Source: Acidobacteriaceae bacterium
Lineage (GTDB): Bacteria; Acidobacteriota; Terriglobia; Terriglobales; Acidobacteriaceae
DNA length: 6,069 nt
Assembly: GCA_003156235.1 (NCBI GenBank)
Contig: PMGP01000217.1
Location: 1-6,069 of the forward strand
Direction: 5' to 3'
Numbering within the stretch: position 1 is the first letter of the stretch; each line of letters opens with the position of its first letter. The position numbers and the translations under genes are program-made. Of this stretch, positions 1 through 5,190 are shown one piece after another. The notes under the pieces were generated by a model. It worked only from the letters and a program-made list of their open reading frames with translations, was not told where the DNA came from and ran no database searches.

Positions 1-551
1 TGGTGCGCACCGACCACATCCTCTTCATCGCCGCCGGCGCATTCCATGTTTCCAAGCCCAGCGATCTTATCCCTGAGCTGCAAGGGCGCTTTCCCATTCG
101 CGTCGAGTTGAAGTCACTTACCGTGGATGACTTTTTGCGCATCCTGACCGAGCCTAAGGCTTCGCTTACCAAGCAATACTCGGCGCTGCTGGAGACCGAA
201 GGAGTGAAGCTGGAGTATTCTCCGGAGGCCTTGCGTGAGATGGCGGAGTTTGCCTTCAAGGTCAACGAGCAAACCGAAAACATCGGCGCGCGCCGCCTGC
301 ACACCATCATGGAGCGGGTGCTGGAGGATGTAAGCTTCCTGGCGCCTGATGTAGCTCGCCGCGTGCCCGACGAAGCTGCTGCGGCGGCGCTGAAGGAAGC
401 TATCAAGAGCGAATCTTCCACGCCTTTGCCTTACGAGGAACGAGTTACCGCCTCCGGCCCGGAAAAGGTCTTCCTCATCGACGCCGAGTACGTCAAGCAG
501 ATGGTGGCGTCCGTCGTGAAGGATCAGGATTTGTCACGCTACATTTTGTAA
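1..551 (+). CDS. hslU: ATP-dependent protease ATPase subunit HslU, C-terminal part (5' end outside window)
   Basis: HslU (ClpY) is the AAA+ unfoldase that feeds substrates to the HslV peptidase in the cytoplasm. About 182 residues are visible and the frame is open at the left edge, so the GTG at position 3 is an internal Val codon, not a start. Visible family signatures are TDHILFIAAGAF, then SDLIPELQGRFPIRVEL with the arginine-finger Arg in LQGR (fragment residue 29), then NEQTENIGARRLHT with the sensor-2 arginine in GARR (about residues 89-101), and the C-terminal tail DLSRYIL, which in this family docks into HslV. The intact tail argues for a functional protein. Unusually, the stretch between VSF (residue 112) and IDAEYV (residue 159) is about 46 residues, against about 11 in E. 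coli HslU as I recall it. hslV and the Walker motifs would lie upstream, outside the window. Stop TAA is at 549-551. Identification is very secure. Confidence 0.97.
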   Translation, partial: VRTDHILFIAAGAFHVSKPSDLIPELQGRFPIRVELKSLTVDDFLRILTEPKASLTKQYSALLETEGVKLEYSPEALREMAEFAFKVNEQTENIGARRLHTIMERVLEDVSFLAPDVARRVPDEAAAAALKEAIKSESSTPLPYEERVTASGPEKVFLIDAEYVKQMVASVVKDQDLSRYIL

Positions 552-585
552 CCCGGTTGCAAGTAACTCTGCCGGCTCATCACTT

Positions 586-601
586 ACACTTCCCCAAGTG
601 T
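586..601 (+). promoter_or_regulatory. Hairpin just upstream of the receptor gene's Shine-Dalgarno
   Basis: ACACTT (586-591), loop CCCC, AAGTGT (596-601) form a perfect 6-bp stem with a 4-nt loop. It starts 34 nt after the hslU stop and ends 2 nt before the GAGG Shine-Dalgarno of the next gene. No T-run follows, so it is not a good intrinsic terminator. It could mark a processing site, damp translation of the receptor, or be chance. The structure is seen directly; the role is inference. Confidence 0.35.
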
Positions 602-603
602 CT

Positions 604-607
604 GAGG
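604..607 (+). promoter_or_regulatory. Ribosome binding site deciding the receptor start
   Basis: GAGG lies 5 nt before the ATG at 613. It favours that ATG over the in-frame GTG at 598, which sits inside a hairpin and has no purine-rich site ahead of it, and over the ATG at 622. Confidence 0.6.
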
Positions 608-612
608 TCGTA

Positions 613-2490
613 ATGCAATTCATGAGAACACTGCGCAGGTCGGTCTGTCTCCTTATGGCAGCCTGCGCACAATTAACTTCCGCGCAAGCGCCGCCCATCC
701 AGCTTCCCCATCCCACGGAGAACCTGGTGGTTCTTGGTTCGGCGGTTCCCGTGCCCCTGGCGGAGTCTTCCGCTGCGGTAGTCGTGCTGCCGGTCGAGGG
801 CAAGACTCTCACGCTTGAATCGCCGCAGGAGTTGCTGCGCCAGGATTCGTCGGTCTTTCTCGAAGAGCGCGGCGCGGGCGGCGGACAAGCTGACCTGGTT
901 CTGCGTGGAGGCTCCTTCGAGCAGGCCCTGGTGCTGTTGAATGGTTTTCGCATCGACGACAGTCAGACCGCGCATCACAACCTCGACCTGCCCGTTCCGC
1001 TGGACGCGATGGACTCGATTGAAGTGTTGCACGGCGCGGGTTCCACGCTGCATGGCGCGGACGCGCTGAGCGGCGTCGTCGACTTTCTCACCGCCGCGCC
1101 CTCCGCGAACTCACTTCGCCTGCGCGCCGGAGGAGGTAGCTTCGGCGAGAACGAGGAGTCGCTCCTCGCCGCCTTGGCGCGCTCGCGGTGGAGCAGCCGG
1201 CTGACAGCAAACCGTAACTTCTCCACCGGCTTCATGCCCGATCGCGATTACCGCAACGAAGATGCTTCCTCAGAGAGTTGGGTTAGTTCCCGCCTCGGCA
1301 TCTCGGATCTACTCTTTGCCGCCAGCGACCGCTCCTTTGGCGCAAACCAGTTTTATGGACCTTATAACTCATGGGAACGAACTAAAGGCTGGTTTGCCTC
1401 CGGACGCCAGGAGTTAGGCAGCCGCACCGTAGCGGCCTTTGGTTATCGCCGCCACACGGATGAATTTGTGCTGCTGCGCAATGCTCCATCTGTTTACGAA
1501 AACAATCACATCGACGGCTCCTGGCAGGCTTCTCTGCGCCATACTCTTCCCGTCGCTAACTCATCCGTGTTCTTGTTCGGGTTGGAGTCGGACGGCGACA
1601 GCATCCACAGCAACAATCTCGGCATCCACGCGCGCAATCGCGGCGCGGGCTATGTGGACCTCGACTTGCGTCCTGCAAAAAGCCGCTGGAACTTATCCGC
1701 CGGCCTGCGCGAAGAGTTATTCTCCGGCGGACTGCAATCTGCCTTTGCGCCTCACCTTGCAGGCAGTTTGCGGCTGACTAATCAACTCAAACTGCGCGCC
1801 AGCGGCGGCTATGGTTTTCGCCTGCCGACTTATACCGACCTTTATTACTCCGATCCGGCCACCATCGGCAATCCGAATCTGAAGCCCGAGTCGGCCTGGA
1901 GCGGCGAGGCAGGCGCCGACTGGGTCCCGTCGAGCCGCTTAACGCTCTCCGCCACAGGTTTCTACAATCGCCAGCACGACACCATCGACTACCTCCGCAC
2001 CGCGAAACTGCCTAACCCACTTCTGCCCGCGGATTGCATCGTCAACACTTGGTGCGCGGTAAACTTGAACGGCCTGCGCTTTGCGGGAGCCGAGGCCTCC
2101 GCAACCTTGGTTCCCGCCAAAGGACAGAAGGTTCAGCTCGCATGGACGGGAGTTATCGGCGCGCAGCCGCCCTTGAATGGCCTGCAATCCGAGTATGCCC
2201 TCAACTATCCGGTCGAAAATCTTCGCGCCACCTGGACGGTTGCTTTAAAACACGCTCTGACAGTTACTAACTCGGTAGCACTGACTAAGGCCTACCAGCA
2301 ACCGGGCAACCCGCCCTGGAACGCTAATCCCTATCCCGTGTGGAACGCCGCTGTAACGCGCGACGCGGGGAAGCTTCGCCCCTATCTCCGCCTTGCAAAT
2401 TTGAGTAACACCGGCTATCAGGAAATCAACGGCGTCAACATGCAGGGCCGCTCCATCACCGGCGGCATTTCGCTTTGGCTGGGGCGCTGA
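613..2490 (+). CDS. TonB-dependent outer-membrane receptor, BtuB-like, substrate unknown
   Basis: A 625-residue outer-membrane channel expected to import a ligand with energy from TonB/ExbBD. Residues 1 to about 24 are a type I signal peptide (basic MQFMRTLRR, hydrophobic core, TSA-QA cleavage). ENLVVLG at 36-42 resembles a TonB box. The plug domain spans about 55-160, with LRQDSSVFLEERG, DLVLRGGSFEQALVLLNG (94-111), and IEVLHGAG...GADALSGVVDF, the classic end of the plug. The remainder to 625 is beta-barrel, with the conserved GFRLPTYTDLYY...NPNLKPE region near 400-430. It lacks the N-terminal carboxypeptidase-regulatory-like domain found in the very large Oar-type receptors of Acidobacteria, so it is of the short BtuB/FepA size class. 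The only two cysteines of the mature protein (475 and 481) sit six residues apart in a likely surface loop. The protein ends SLWLGR without the usual terminal aromatic residue. No permease, lipoprotein or B12 riboswitch is adjacent, so the ligand cannot be named. ATG 613 was chosen because of its Shine-Dalgarno; starts at 598 (GTG) and 622 (ATG) remain possible. Confidence 0.93.
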   Translation: MQFMRTLRRSVCLLMAACAQLTSAQAPPIQLPHPTENLVVLGSAVPVPLAESSAAVVVLPVEGKTLTLESPQELLRQDSSVFLEERGAGGGQADLVLRGGSFEQALVLLNGFRIDDSQTAHHNLDLPVPLDAMDSIEVLHGAGSTLHGADALSGVVDFLTAAPSANSLRLRAGGGSFGENEESLLAALARSRWSSRLTANRNFSTGFMPDRDYRNEDASSESWVSSRLGISDLLFAASDRSFGANQFYGPYNSWERTKGWFASGRQELGSRTVAAFGYRRHTDEFVLLRNAPSVYENNHIDGSWQASLRHTLPVANSSVFLFGLESDGDSIHSNNLGIHARNRGAGYVDLDLRPAKSRWNLSAGLREELFSGGLQSAFAPHLAGSLRLTNQLKLRASGGYGFRLPTYTDLYYSDPATIGNPNLKPESAWSGEAGADWVPSSRLTLSATGFYNRQHDTIDYLRTAKLPNPLLPADCIVNTWCAVNLNGLRFAGAEASATLVPAKGQKVQLAWTGVIGAQPPLNGLQSEYALNYPVENLRATWTVALKHALTVTNSVALTKAYQQPGNPPWNANPYPVWNAAVTRDAGKLRPYLRLANLSNTGYQEINGVNMQGRSITGGISLWLGR

Positions 2491-2514
2491 TTTTTCCACA
2501 AAGATTTATGTGGC

Positions 2515-2581
2515 ATTCGCAAAATTCTGATAGCCTATCCTTGTACCTCGCGAGTCCGCGTTCTCGAACAATTTTGCGGAT
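2515..2581. repeat. 67-bp dyad element with 12-bp arms
   Basis: The arm at 2515-2526 (ATTCGCAAAATT) pairs with the arm at 2570-2581 (AATTTTGCGGAT) over 12 positions, 11 Watson-Crick and one G-T; the inner 9 bp are perfect. The 43 nt between them hold smaller dyads: GATAGCCTATC at 2529-2539 (5-bp arms around one base) and the 8-bp palindrome CTCGCGAG at 2547-2554. It starts 25 nt after the receptor stop. It could be a transcript-end structure for the receptor gene, an operator region for the VOC gene, or a small dispersed repeat. There is no T-run after it. The symmetry is seen directly; the role is unknown. Confidence 0.45.
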
Positions 2582-2602
2582 TCTACCTGCACTCTCCAGC
2601 TC

Positions 2603-2685
2603 TTGAGGGAATGTGGATGGGGGCGCTTCGAGAGCACACCGGGAAGGGTGTGCCTGCGCCTCACATCTGCGCCGCCTTCCCTCGA
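2603..2685 (+). promoter_or_regulatory. Candidate structured 5' leader of the VOC gene
   Basis: Four helices nest in order. The outer one is 2603-2611 with 2677-2685 (9 bp, one G-U). Next is 2612-2616 with 2661-2665 (5 bp, one G-U). Next is GGCGC 2622-2626 with GCGCC 2656-2660. The apical one is GCACACC 2634-2640 with GGTGTGC 2647-2653 around the loop GGGAAG. The third helix has a second possible partner, because CTGCGCC occurs at both 2654-2660 and 2667-2673, so two folds can compete. The element ends 21 nt before the Shine-Dalgarno (2707). It matches no riboswitch class I can recognise. A cis-regulatory leader or a small RNA would both fit, and chance complementarity in GC-rich DNA cannot be excluded without a folding test. 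Confidence 0.4.
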
Positions 2686-2706
2686 CCCCACCCAACACAA
2701 CGCAAT

Positions 2707-2713
2707 AGGAGAG
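2707..2713 (+). promoter_or_regulatory. Strong ribosome binding site deciding the VOC start
   Basis: AGGAGAG lies 5 nt ahead of ATG 2719. It fixes the start there and excludes the upstream in-frame ATG at 2611, which lies inside the structured leader. Confidence 0.85.
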
Positions 2714-2718
2714 AAATT

Positions 2719-3084
2719 ATGAGCAACGCCGCACTTCATCACAAGATCACCTACATCGAATTCACCACCACCGACATCGAGCTAACCAAGAAGTTTTACT
2801 CGACTGTCTTCGGCTGGAGCTTCAAGGATTGGGGCCCGGATTACATCGACTCTAACGCCGACAGCGCCGGGATAGCCATCGGCTTCGCCAAGGGCGCGCC
2901 GCAACAGGAGCAGCCTAAATTTGCGCCGTTTGCGGTGCTCTACTCCAAGGATTTGAAGGCCACCGAAGCGGCAATTGTCGCGGCAGGCGGAAGTATCGTC
3001 GTGCCCACCTTCGAATTTCCCGGCGGGCGGCGCTTCCACTTCTCTGATGGCGCGGGCAACCTGCTGGGCGTGTGGTCGGAGTAA
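2719..3084 (+). CDS. VOC superfamily protein (glyoxalase/bleomycin-resistance fold), small single-unit type
   Basis: A 121-residue cytoplasmic protein. The layout is that of the short VOC proteins often annotated as glyoxalase-like: a first beta-alpha-beta module with ITYIEFTTTDIELTKKFYSTVFGW (10-33), a linker with KGAPQQEQP (58-66), and a second module with PFAVLYSKDLKATEAAIVAAGG (70-91), then VPTFEFPGGRRFHFSDGAGNLLGVW (95-119). FYSTVFGW and the D-x-x-GN-x-L-G-x-W ending are hallmarks of this group. The first-strand position that is often a metal-binding His in VOC enzymes appears to be Glu14 here. The usual C-terminal Glu could be Glu121, the last residue, so metal binding and catalysis are uncertain. 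Members act in methylglyoxal detoxification, antibiotic binding or dioxygenation, and the sequence alone does not choose among them. The 228-bp upstream gap suggests its own expression unit. Its stop lies 8 bp from the converging transaldolase stop. Confidence 0.92.
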   Translation: MSNAALHHKITYIEFTTTDIELTKKFYSTVFGWSFKDWGPDYIDSNADSAGIAIGFAKGAPQQEQPKFAPFAVLYSKDLKATEAAIVAAGGSIVVPTFEFPGGRRFHFSDGAGNLLGVWSE

Positions 3085-3092
3085 GCGCGCCC

Positions 3093-4088
3093 TCAGGTAG
3101 GATTCTTGTTTTCCAACTCGGCCAGGCGTTGGGCGAGCAGCGTTTCCAGCTTGACCAGCGCCGCCGAAAAGCCCTCAATGCCTTCCTTCAACTTGTCGGT
3201 GGCCATGCGGTCGGCGGCGTGCATGCGGTCAAACGCCGCTTTGTCCACGATAATCTTATTGATGTTCATCGACTTGGCCGCATCGGGCGAGAGCTTGCGC
3301 GGCAATTCGGCAACAGTCGCTTCCAGTTCAGCCAGAAGTTGCGGTGAGATGGTCAGCAGATCGCAGCCGGCTAACTCAATAATCTCGCCGATGTTACGAA
3401 AACTCGCGCCCATCACCTGGGTTTTATAGTCAAACTTTTTGTAGTAGTTATAGACCGTGGTCACCGACTTCACGCCGGGATCGTCCGTGCCGTGGAAATC
3501 CTTGCCGGTATCATTTTTATACCAGTCGAGGATGCGGCCTACGAAGGGCGAGACGAGCGTGACGCCAGCTTCGGCTGCCGCGATGGCCTGGTGCAGCCCG
3601 AAGAGCAAGGTCAAGTTGCAGTGAATTCCGTCGCGCTCCAGCACCTCGGCGGCGCGGATGCCCTCCCAAGTGGAGGCAATCTTGACCAGCACGCGCTTGC
3701 GGCCAATGCCGGACTTGTCGTACTGCGCGATGATCGAGCGCGCCTGCGCGATGGTGGCCGTGGTGTCATAGGAGAGGCGCGCGTCAACTTCGGTGGATAC
3801 GCGCCCCGGAACAATGGCCAGAATTTTTTTGCCGAAGGCGATGGCCAGCCGCTGAAATGCGAGGTTGGCGACAGCCGCATCGGTTGAGTTGCCTCCGAGT
3901 TCCTTGCGGGCGGCGAGCAGCACGTCATCTACGATGGGCTGGTACTGCGGCAACTGCGCCGCCGCGGTGATCAGCGAGGGATTGGTGGTCGAGTCTTGCG
4001 GGCGAAACTTCCCAATTGCCTCGATGTCGCCGGTATCGGCAACGACGATCGTGAATTTACGCAATTGTTCCAACAGATTTTGCGGCAT
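3093..4088 (-). CDS. tal: Transaldolase, E. coli TalB-like
   Basis: Transaldolase moves a dihydroxyacetone unit from sedoheptulose 7-phosphate to glyceraldehyde 3-phosphate in the non-oxidative pentose phosphate pathway (cytoplasm). The 331 residues match the TalB-type length and can be followed end to end: VVADTGDIEAI (15-25, with Asp18), DSTTNPSLI (32-40), VPGRVSTEVDARLSYD (93-108, with Glu100), LVKIASTWEGIRAAE (134-148), CNLTLLF, SPFVGRILDWY (180-190), MGASFRNIGEI (226-236) and GCDLLTISP. Lys136 is the Schiff-base lysine (Lys132 in E. coli TalB). Asp18, Glu100 and Phe182 match the other active-site positions, so activity is expected. The start is the ATG at 4088, because GGAGG lies 4 nt before it and the family begins there. 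An ATG at 4112 would add eight residues without a comparable site. It follows the FAH-family gene by 105 bp on the same strand and may be co-transcribed with it. Confidence 0.97.
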   Translation of the reverse strand: MPQNLLEQLRKFTIVVADTGDIEAIGKFRPQDSTTNPSLITAAAQLPQYQPIVDDVLLAARKELGGNSTDAAVANLAFQRLAIAFGKKILAIVPGRVSTEVDARLSYDTTATIAQARSIIAQYDKSGIGRKRVLVKIASTWEGIRAAEVLERDGIHCNLTLLFGLHQAIAAAEAGVTLVSPFVGRILDWYKNDTGKDFHGTDDPGVKSVTTVYNYYKKFDYKTQVMGASFRNIGEIIELAGCDLLTISPQLLAELEATVAELPRKLSPDAAKSMNINKIIVDKAAFDRMHAADRMATDKLKEGIEGFSAALVKLETLLAQRLAELENKNPT

Positions 4089-4092
4089 GATT

Positions 4093-4097
4093 CCTCC
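4093..4097 (-). promoter_or_regulatory. Ribosome binding site deciding the transaldolase start
   Basis: CCTCC on the plus strand reads GGAGG on the coding strand, 4 nt before ATG 4088. This picks the start at 4088 over the ATG at 4112. Confidence 0.8.
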
Positions 4098-4102
4098 AAA
4101 AG

Positions 4103-4128
4103 ACGCGCGCATCAGATTTTAGGCGCGT
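4103..4128 (-). promoter_or_regulatory. GC-rich hairpin ahead of the transaldolase ribosome binding site
   Basis: On the coding strand, ACGCGC (4128-4123) pairs with GCGCGT (4108-4103) across a 14-nt A/T-rich loop. CTTTT and then the GGAGG ribosome binding site follow directly. A stem followed by a short T-run resembles a weak terminator or attenuator placed between the FAH-family gene and tal, but the loop is long and the T-run short. The pairing is seen directly; regulation is inference. Confidence 0.3.
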
Positions 4129-4193
4129 GCGGATTTAGTCTACCGCTATTCGATTCATCCCAGAGGTCAAGGTTGCACATGAGCGGTTTCGGC

Positions 4194-5009
4194 TCAGCTC
4201 TGCTCCGGCTGGAAGGTATTGGCCAGCACGCCGAGGCCGGGGATGCTGATCTCCACAGAATCTCCAGCTTTGAGCGGACCCACTCCGGCAGGCGTTCCGG
4301 TCAGGACAAGGTCGCCGGCTTCGAGAGTCATCGCGGCGGTGATGTAGGCGAGCAGTTTGGAAATCGGAAAGATGAAGTCCAGGGTCGAGCCGTGCTGGCG
4401 CAGCTCGCCGTTGACGCGCGTCTCCAGAATGAGTCCGGCTTCGGGGTCCAACTCGTCGCTCACCACCGGGCCGATGGGGCAAAATGTATCGAAGCCCTTG
4501 GCGCGGGTCCATTGACCGTCCTTGTTTTGCAGGTCGCGGGCGGTCACGTCGTTGGCCAGCGTGTAGCCGCGGACCGCGGAGCGCCAGGCTTCTTCTTTTA
4601 GATTGCGCGTACGGCGGCCCATCACCACCGCCAGCTCGCCCTCATAGTCCACGCGAGCCGAAACGGCGGGCATGCGCACCACGCCTCCGGGCTTATTCAG
4701 CGCCGACACCGGCTTGAAAAACAGCAGTGGCTCGGCGGGCAGTTCGCTGCCCATTTCTTTGACGTGGTCTCTGTAATTGCGGCCCACGCAGACGATCTTC
4801 GACGGCGTGACCGGCGGGAGTAGATCGGCGGCGCTGAGGGGCATGGACTCGAAGCCGAGGCTTATTGAAGTGGAGCGGTGGTGTTCCAGCCGGAAGGAGC
4901 GGTCCTCTTCTGGAGCCTCGATGAGGCGCATAATCCACGGCTCGCCCTCGCGATCTTCCACAGCACCGTAGTGGGTTTGATTCTCGAAGAGAAAGCGGCA
5001 ATATTTCAT
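4194..5009 (-). CDS. Fumarylacetoacetate hydrolase (FAH) family protein
   Basis: A 271-residue cytoplasmic metalloenzyme of the FAH superfamily, which covers acylpyruvate hydrolases, oxaloacetate decarboxylases and isomerases or hydratases of aromatic degradation. Residues 1 to about 65 form the small N-terminal domain often found in this group (MKYCRFLFENQTHYGAVE opening). The catalytic domain follows: KIVCVGRNYRDHVKEMG (71-87, with the usual catalytic His82), FFKPVSAL (97-104), DYEGELAVVMGR (121-132, metal ligands Glu123 and Glu125), NDVTARDLQ (153-161, metal ligand Asp154), KGFDTFCPIGP (171-181) and LTGTPAGVGPLKAGD (236-250). All key residues are present, so it should be active, but its substrate cannot be read from the sequence. 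The start at 5009 is backed by GGAGG at 5021-5017, 7 nt upstream. No aromatic-degradation genes flank it. It lies upstream of tal on the same strand and downstream of the FN3 gene, separated from that by a repeat-bearing spacer. Confidence 0.94.
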   Translation of the reverse strand: MKYCRFLFENQTHYGAVEDREGEPWIMRLIEAPEEDRSFRLEHHRSTSISLGFESMPLSAADLLPPVTPSKIVCVGRNYRDHVKEMGSELPAEPLLFFKPVSALNKPGGVVRMPAVSARVDYEGELAVVMGRRTRNLKEEAWRSAVRGYTLANDVTARDLQNKDGQWTRAKGFDTFCPIGPVVSDELDPEAGLILETRVNGELRQHGSTLDFIFPISKLLAYITAAMTLEAGDLVLTGTPAGVGPLKAGDSVEISIPGLGVLANTFQPEQS

Positions 5010-5046
5010 GGGAAATCCTCCGGAAATACAATCGAGCTTTCCCTCA

Positions 5047-5101
5047 GGGGCTAAAGCCCGCGATTATTATGCTGGTCTTATGTACGGGCTAAAGCCCGTA
5101 C
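5047..5101. repeat. Pair of REP-like GGGCTAAAGCCC palindromes
   Basis: GGGCTAAAGCCCG occurs twice in the same orientation, at 5048-5060 and 5086-5098, offset by 38 bp. The second copy extends to an 8-bp perfect stem (GTACGGGC 5082-5089 with GCCCGTAC 5094-5101) around the loop TAAA; the first has a short stem of 4-5 bp. Both lie in the 181-bp spacer between the FN3 and FAH-family genes. From memory, such palindromes are scattered widely in acidobacterial intergenic regions; this is recollection, not a search. They may act as REP-type mRNA stabilisers, weak terminators, or substrates of a REP-associated transposase. Confidence 0.7.
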
Positions 5102-5141
5102 CCTTCAATGCGAAATAAGGCCTGAATAAACTGAACAAGCC

Positions 5142-5185
5142 ATCGAACAAGAGCAACACGTCAATCGAACGAGAGCATCACGCCA
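5142..5185. repeat. Imperfect 22-nt tandem repeat, two units
   Basis: Units at 5142-5163 and 5164-5185 both begin ATCGAAC and match at 19 of 22 positions (differences at unit positions 8, 15 and 20). A third start, ATCG, follows at 5186-5189 before the FN3 stop codon complement (5191-5193). The units are contiguous, with no spacer. They sit immediately 3' of the FN3 gene. Function unknown; a minisatellite-like slippage product is the simplest reading. Confidence 0.6.
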
Positions 5186-5190
5186 ATCGC

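Noticed and set aside
598..612. GTG start giving a receptor five residues longer
   Set aside because: The GTG lies within the 586-601 hairpin and lacks a ribosome binding site, while ATG 613 has GAGG 5 nt upstream and begins a good signal peptide.
552..612. Cobalamin riboswitch before the BtuB-like receptor
   Set aside because: The spacer is only 61 bp, too short for a cobalamin riboswitch, and contains none of its conserved core.
2634..2660. Resemblance of the GGGAAG-loop hairpin to the SRP RNA tip
   Set aside because: The conserved SRP helix-8 symmetric internal loop is absent; the stem is plain Watson-Crick and the loop differs.
2611..2718. 36-residue N-terminal extension of the VOC protein from ATG 2611
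   Set aside because: The frame is open, but the purine run before it touches the ATG, the added residues resemble no VOC sequence, and AGGAGAG before ATG 2719 is far better.
4180..4196. Hairpin TGAGC/GCTCA overlapping the FAH-family stop as a terminator
   Set aside because: Only a 5-bp stem with a 7-nt loop and no following T-run on the coding strand.
3996..4601. Plus-strand reading frame of 201 residues across tal and the FAH-family gene
   Set aside because: It is antisense to two clearly conserved enzymes, with a low-complexity composition typical of GC-rich shadow frames.
5061..5085. Promoter for the FAH-family gene with CATAAT as -10 (minus strand)
   Set aside because: The -10 matches 5 of 6, but the hexamer 17 bp upstream is not like TTGACA, so the call rests on a single A/T-rich hexamer.
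5142..5185. Degenerate CRISPR repeat
   Set aside because: The units are back to back with no spacer and only two copies, and no cas gene is present.
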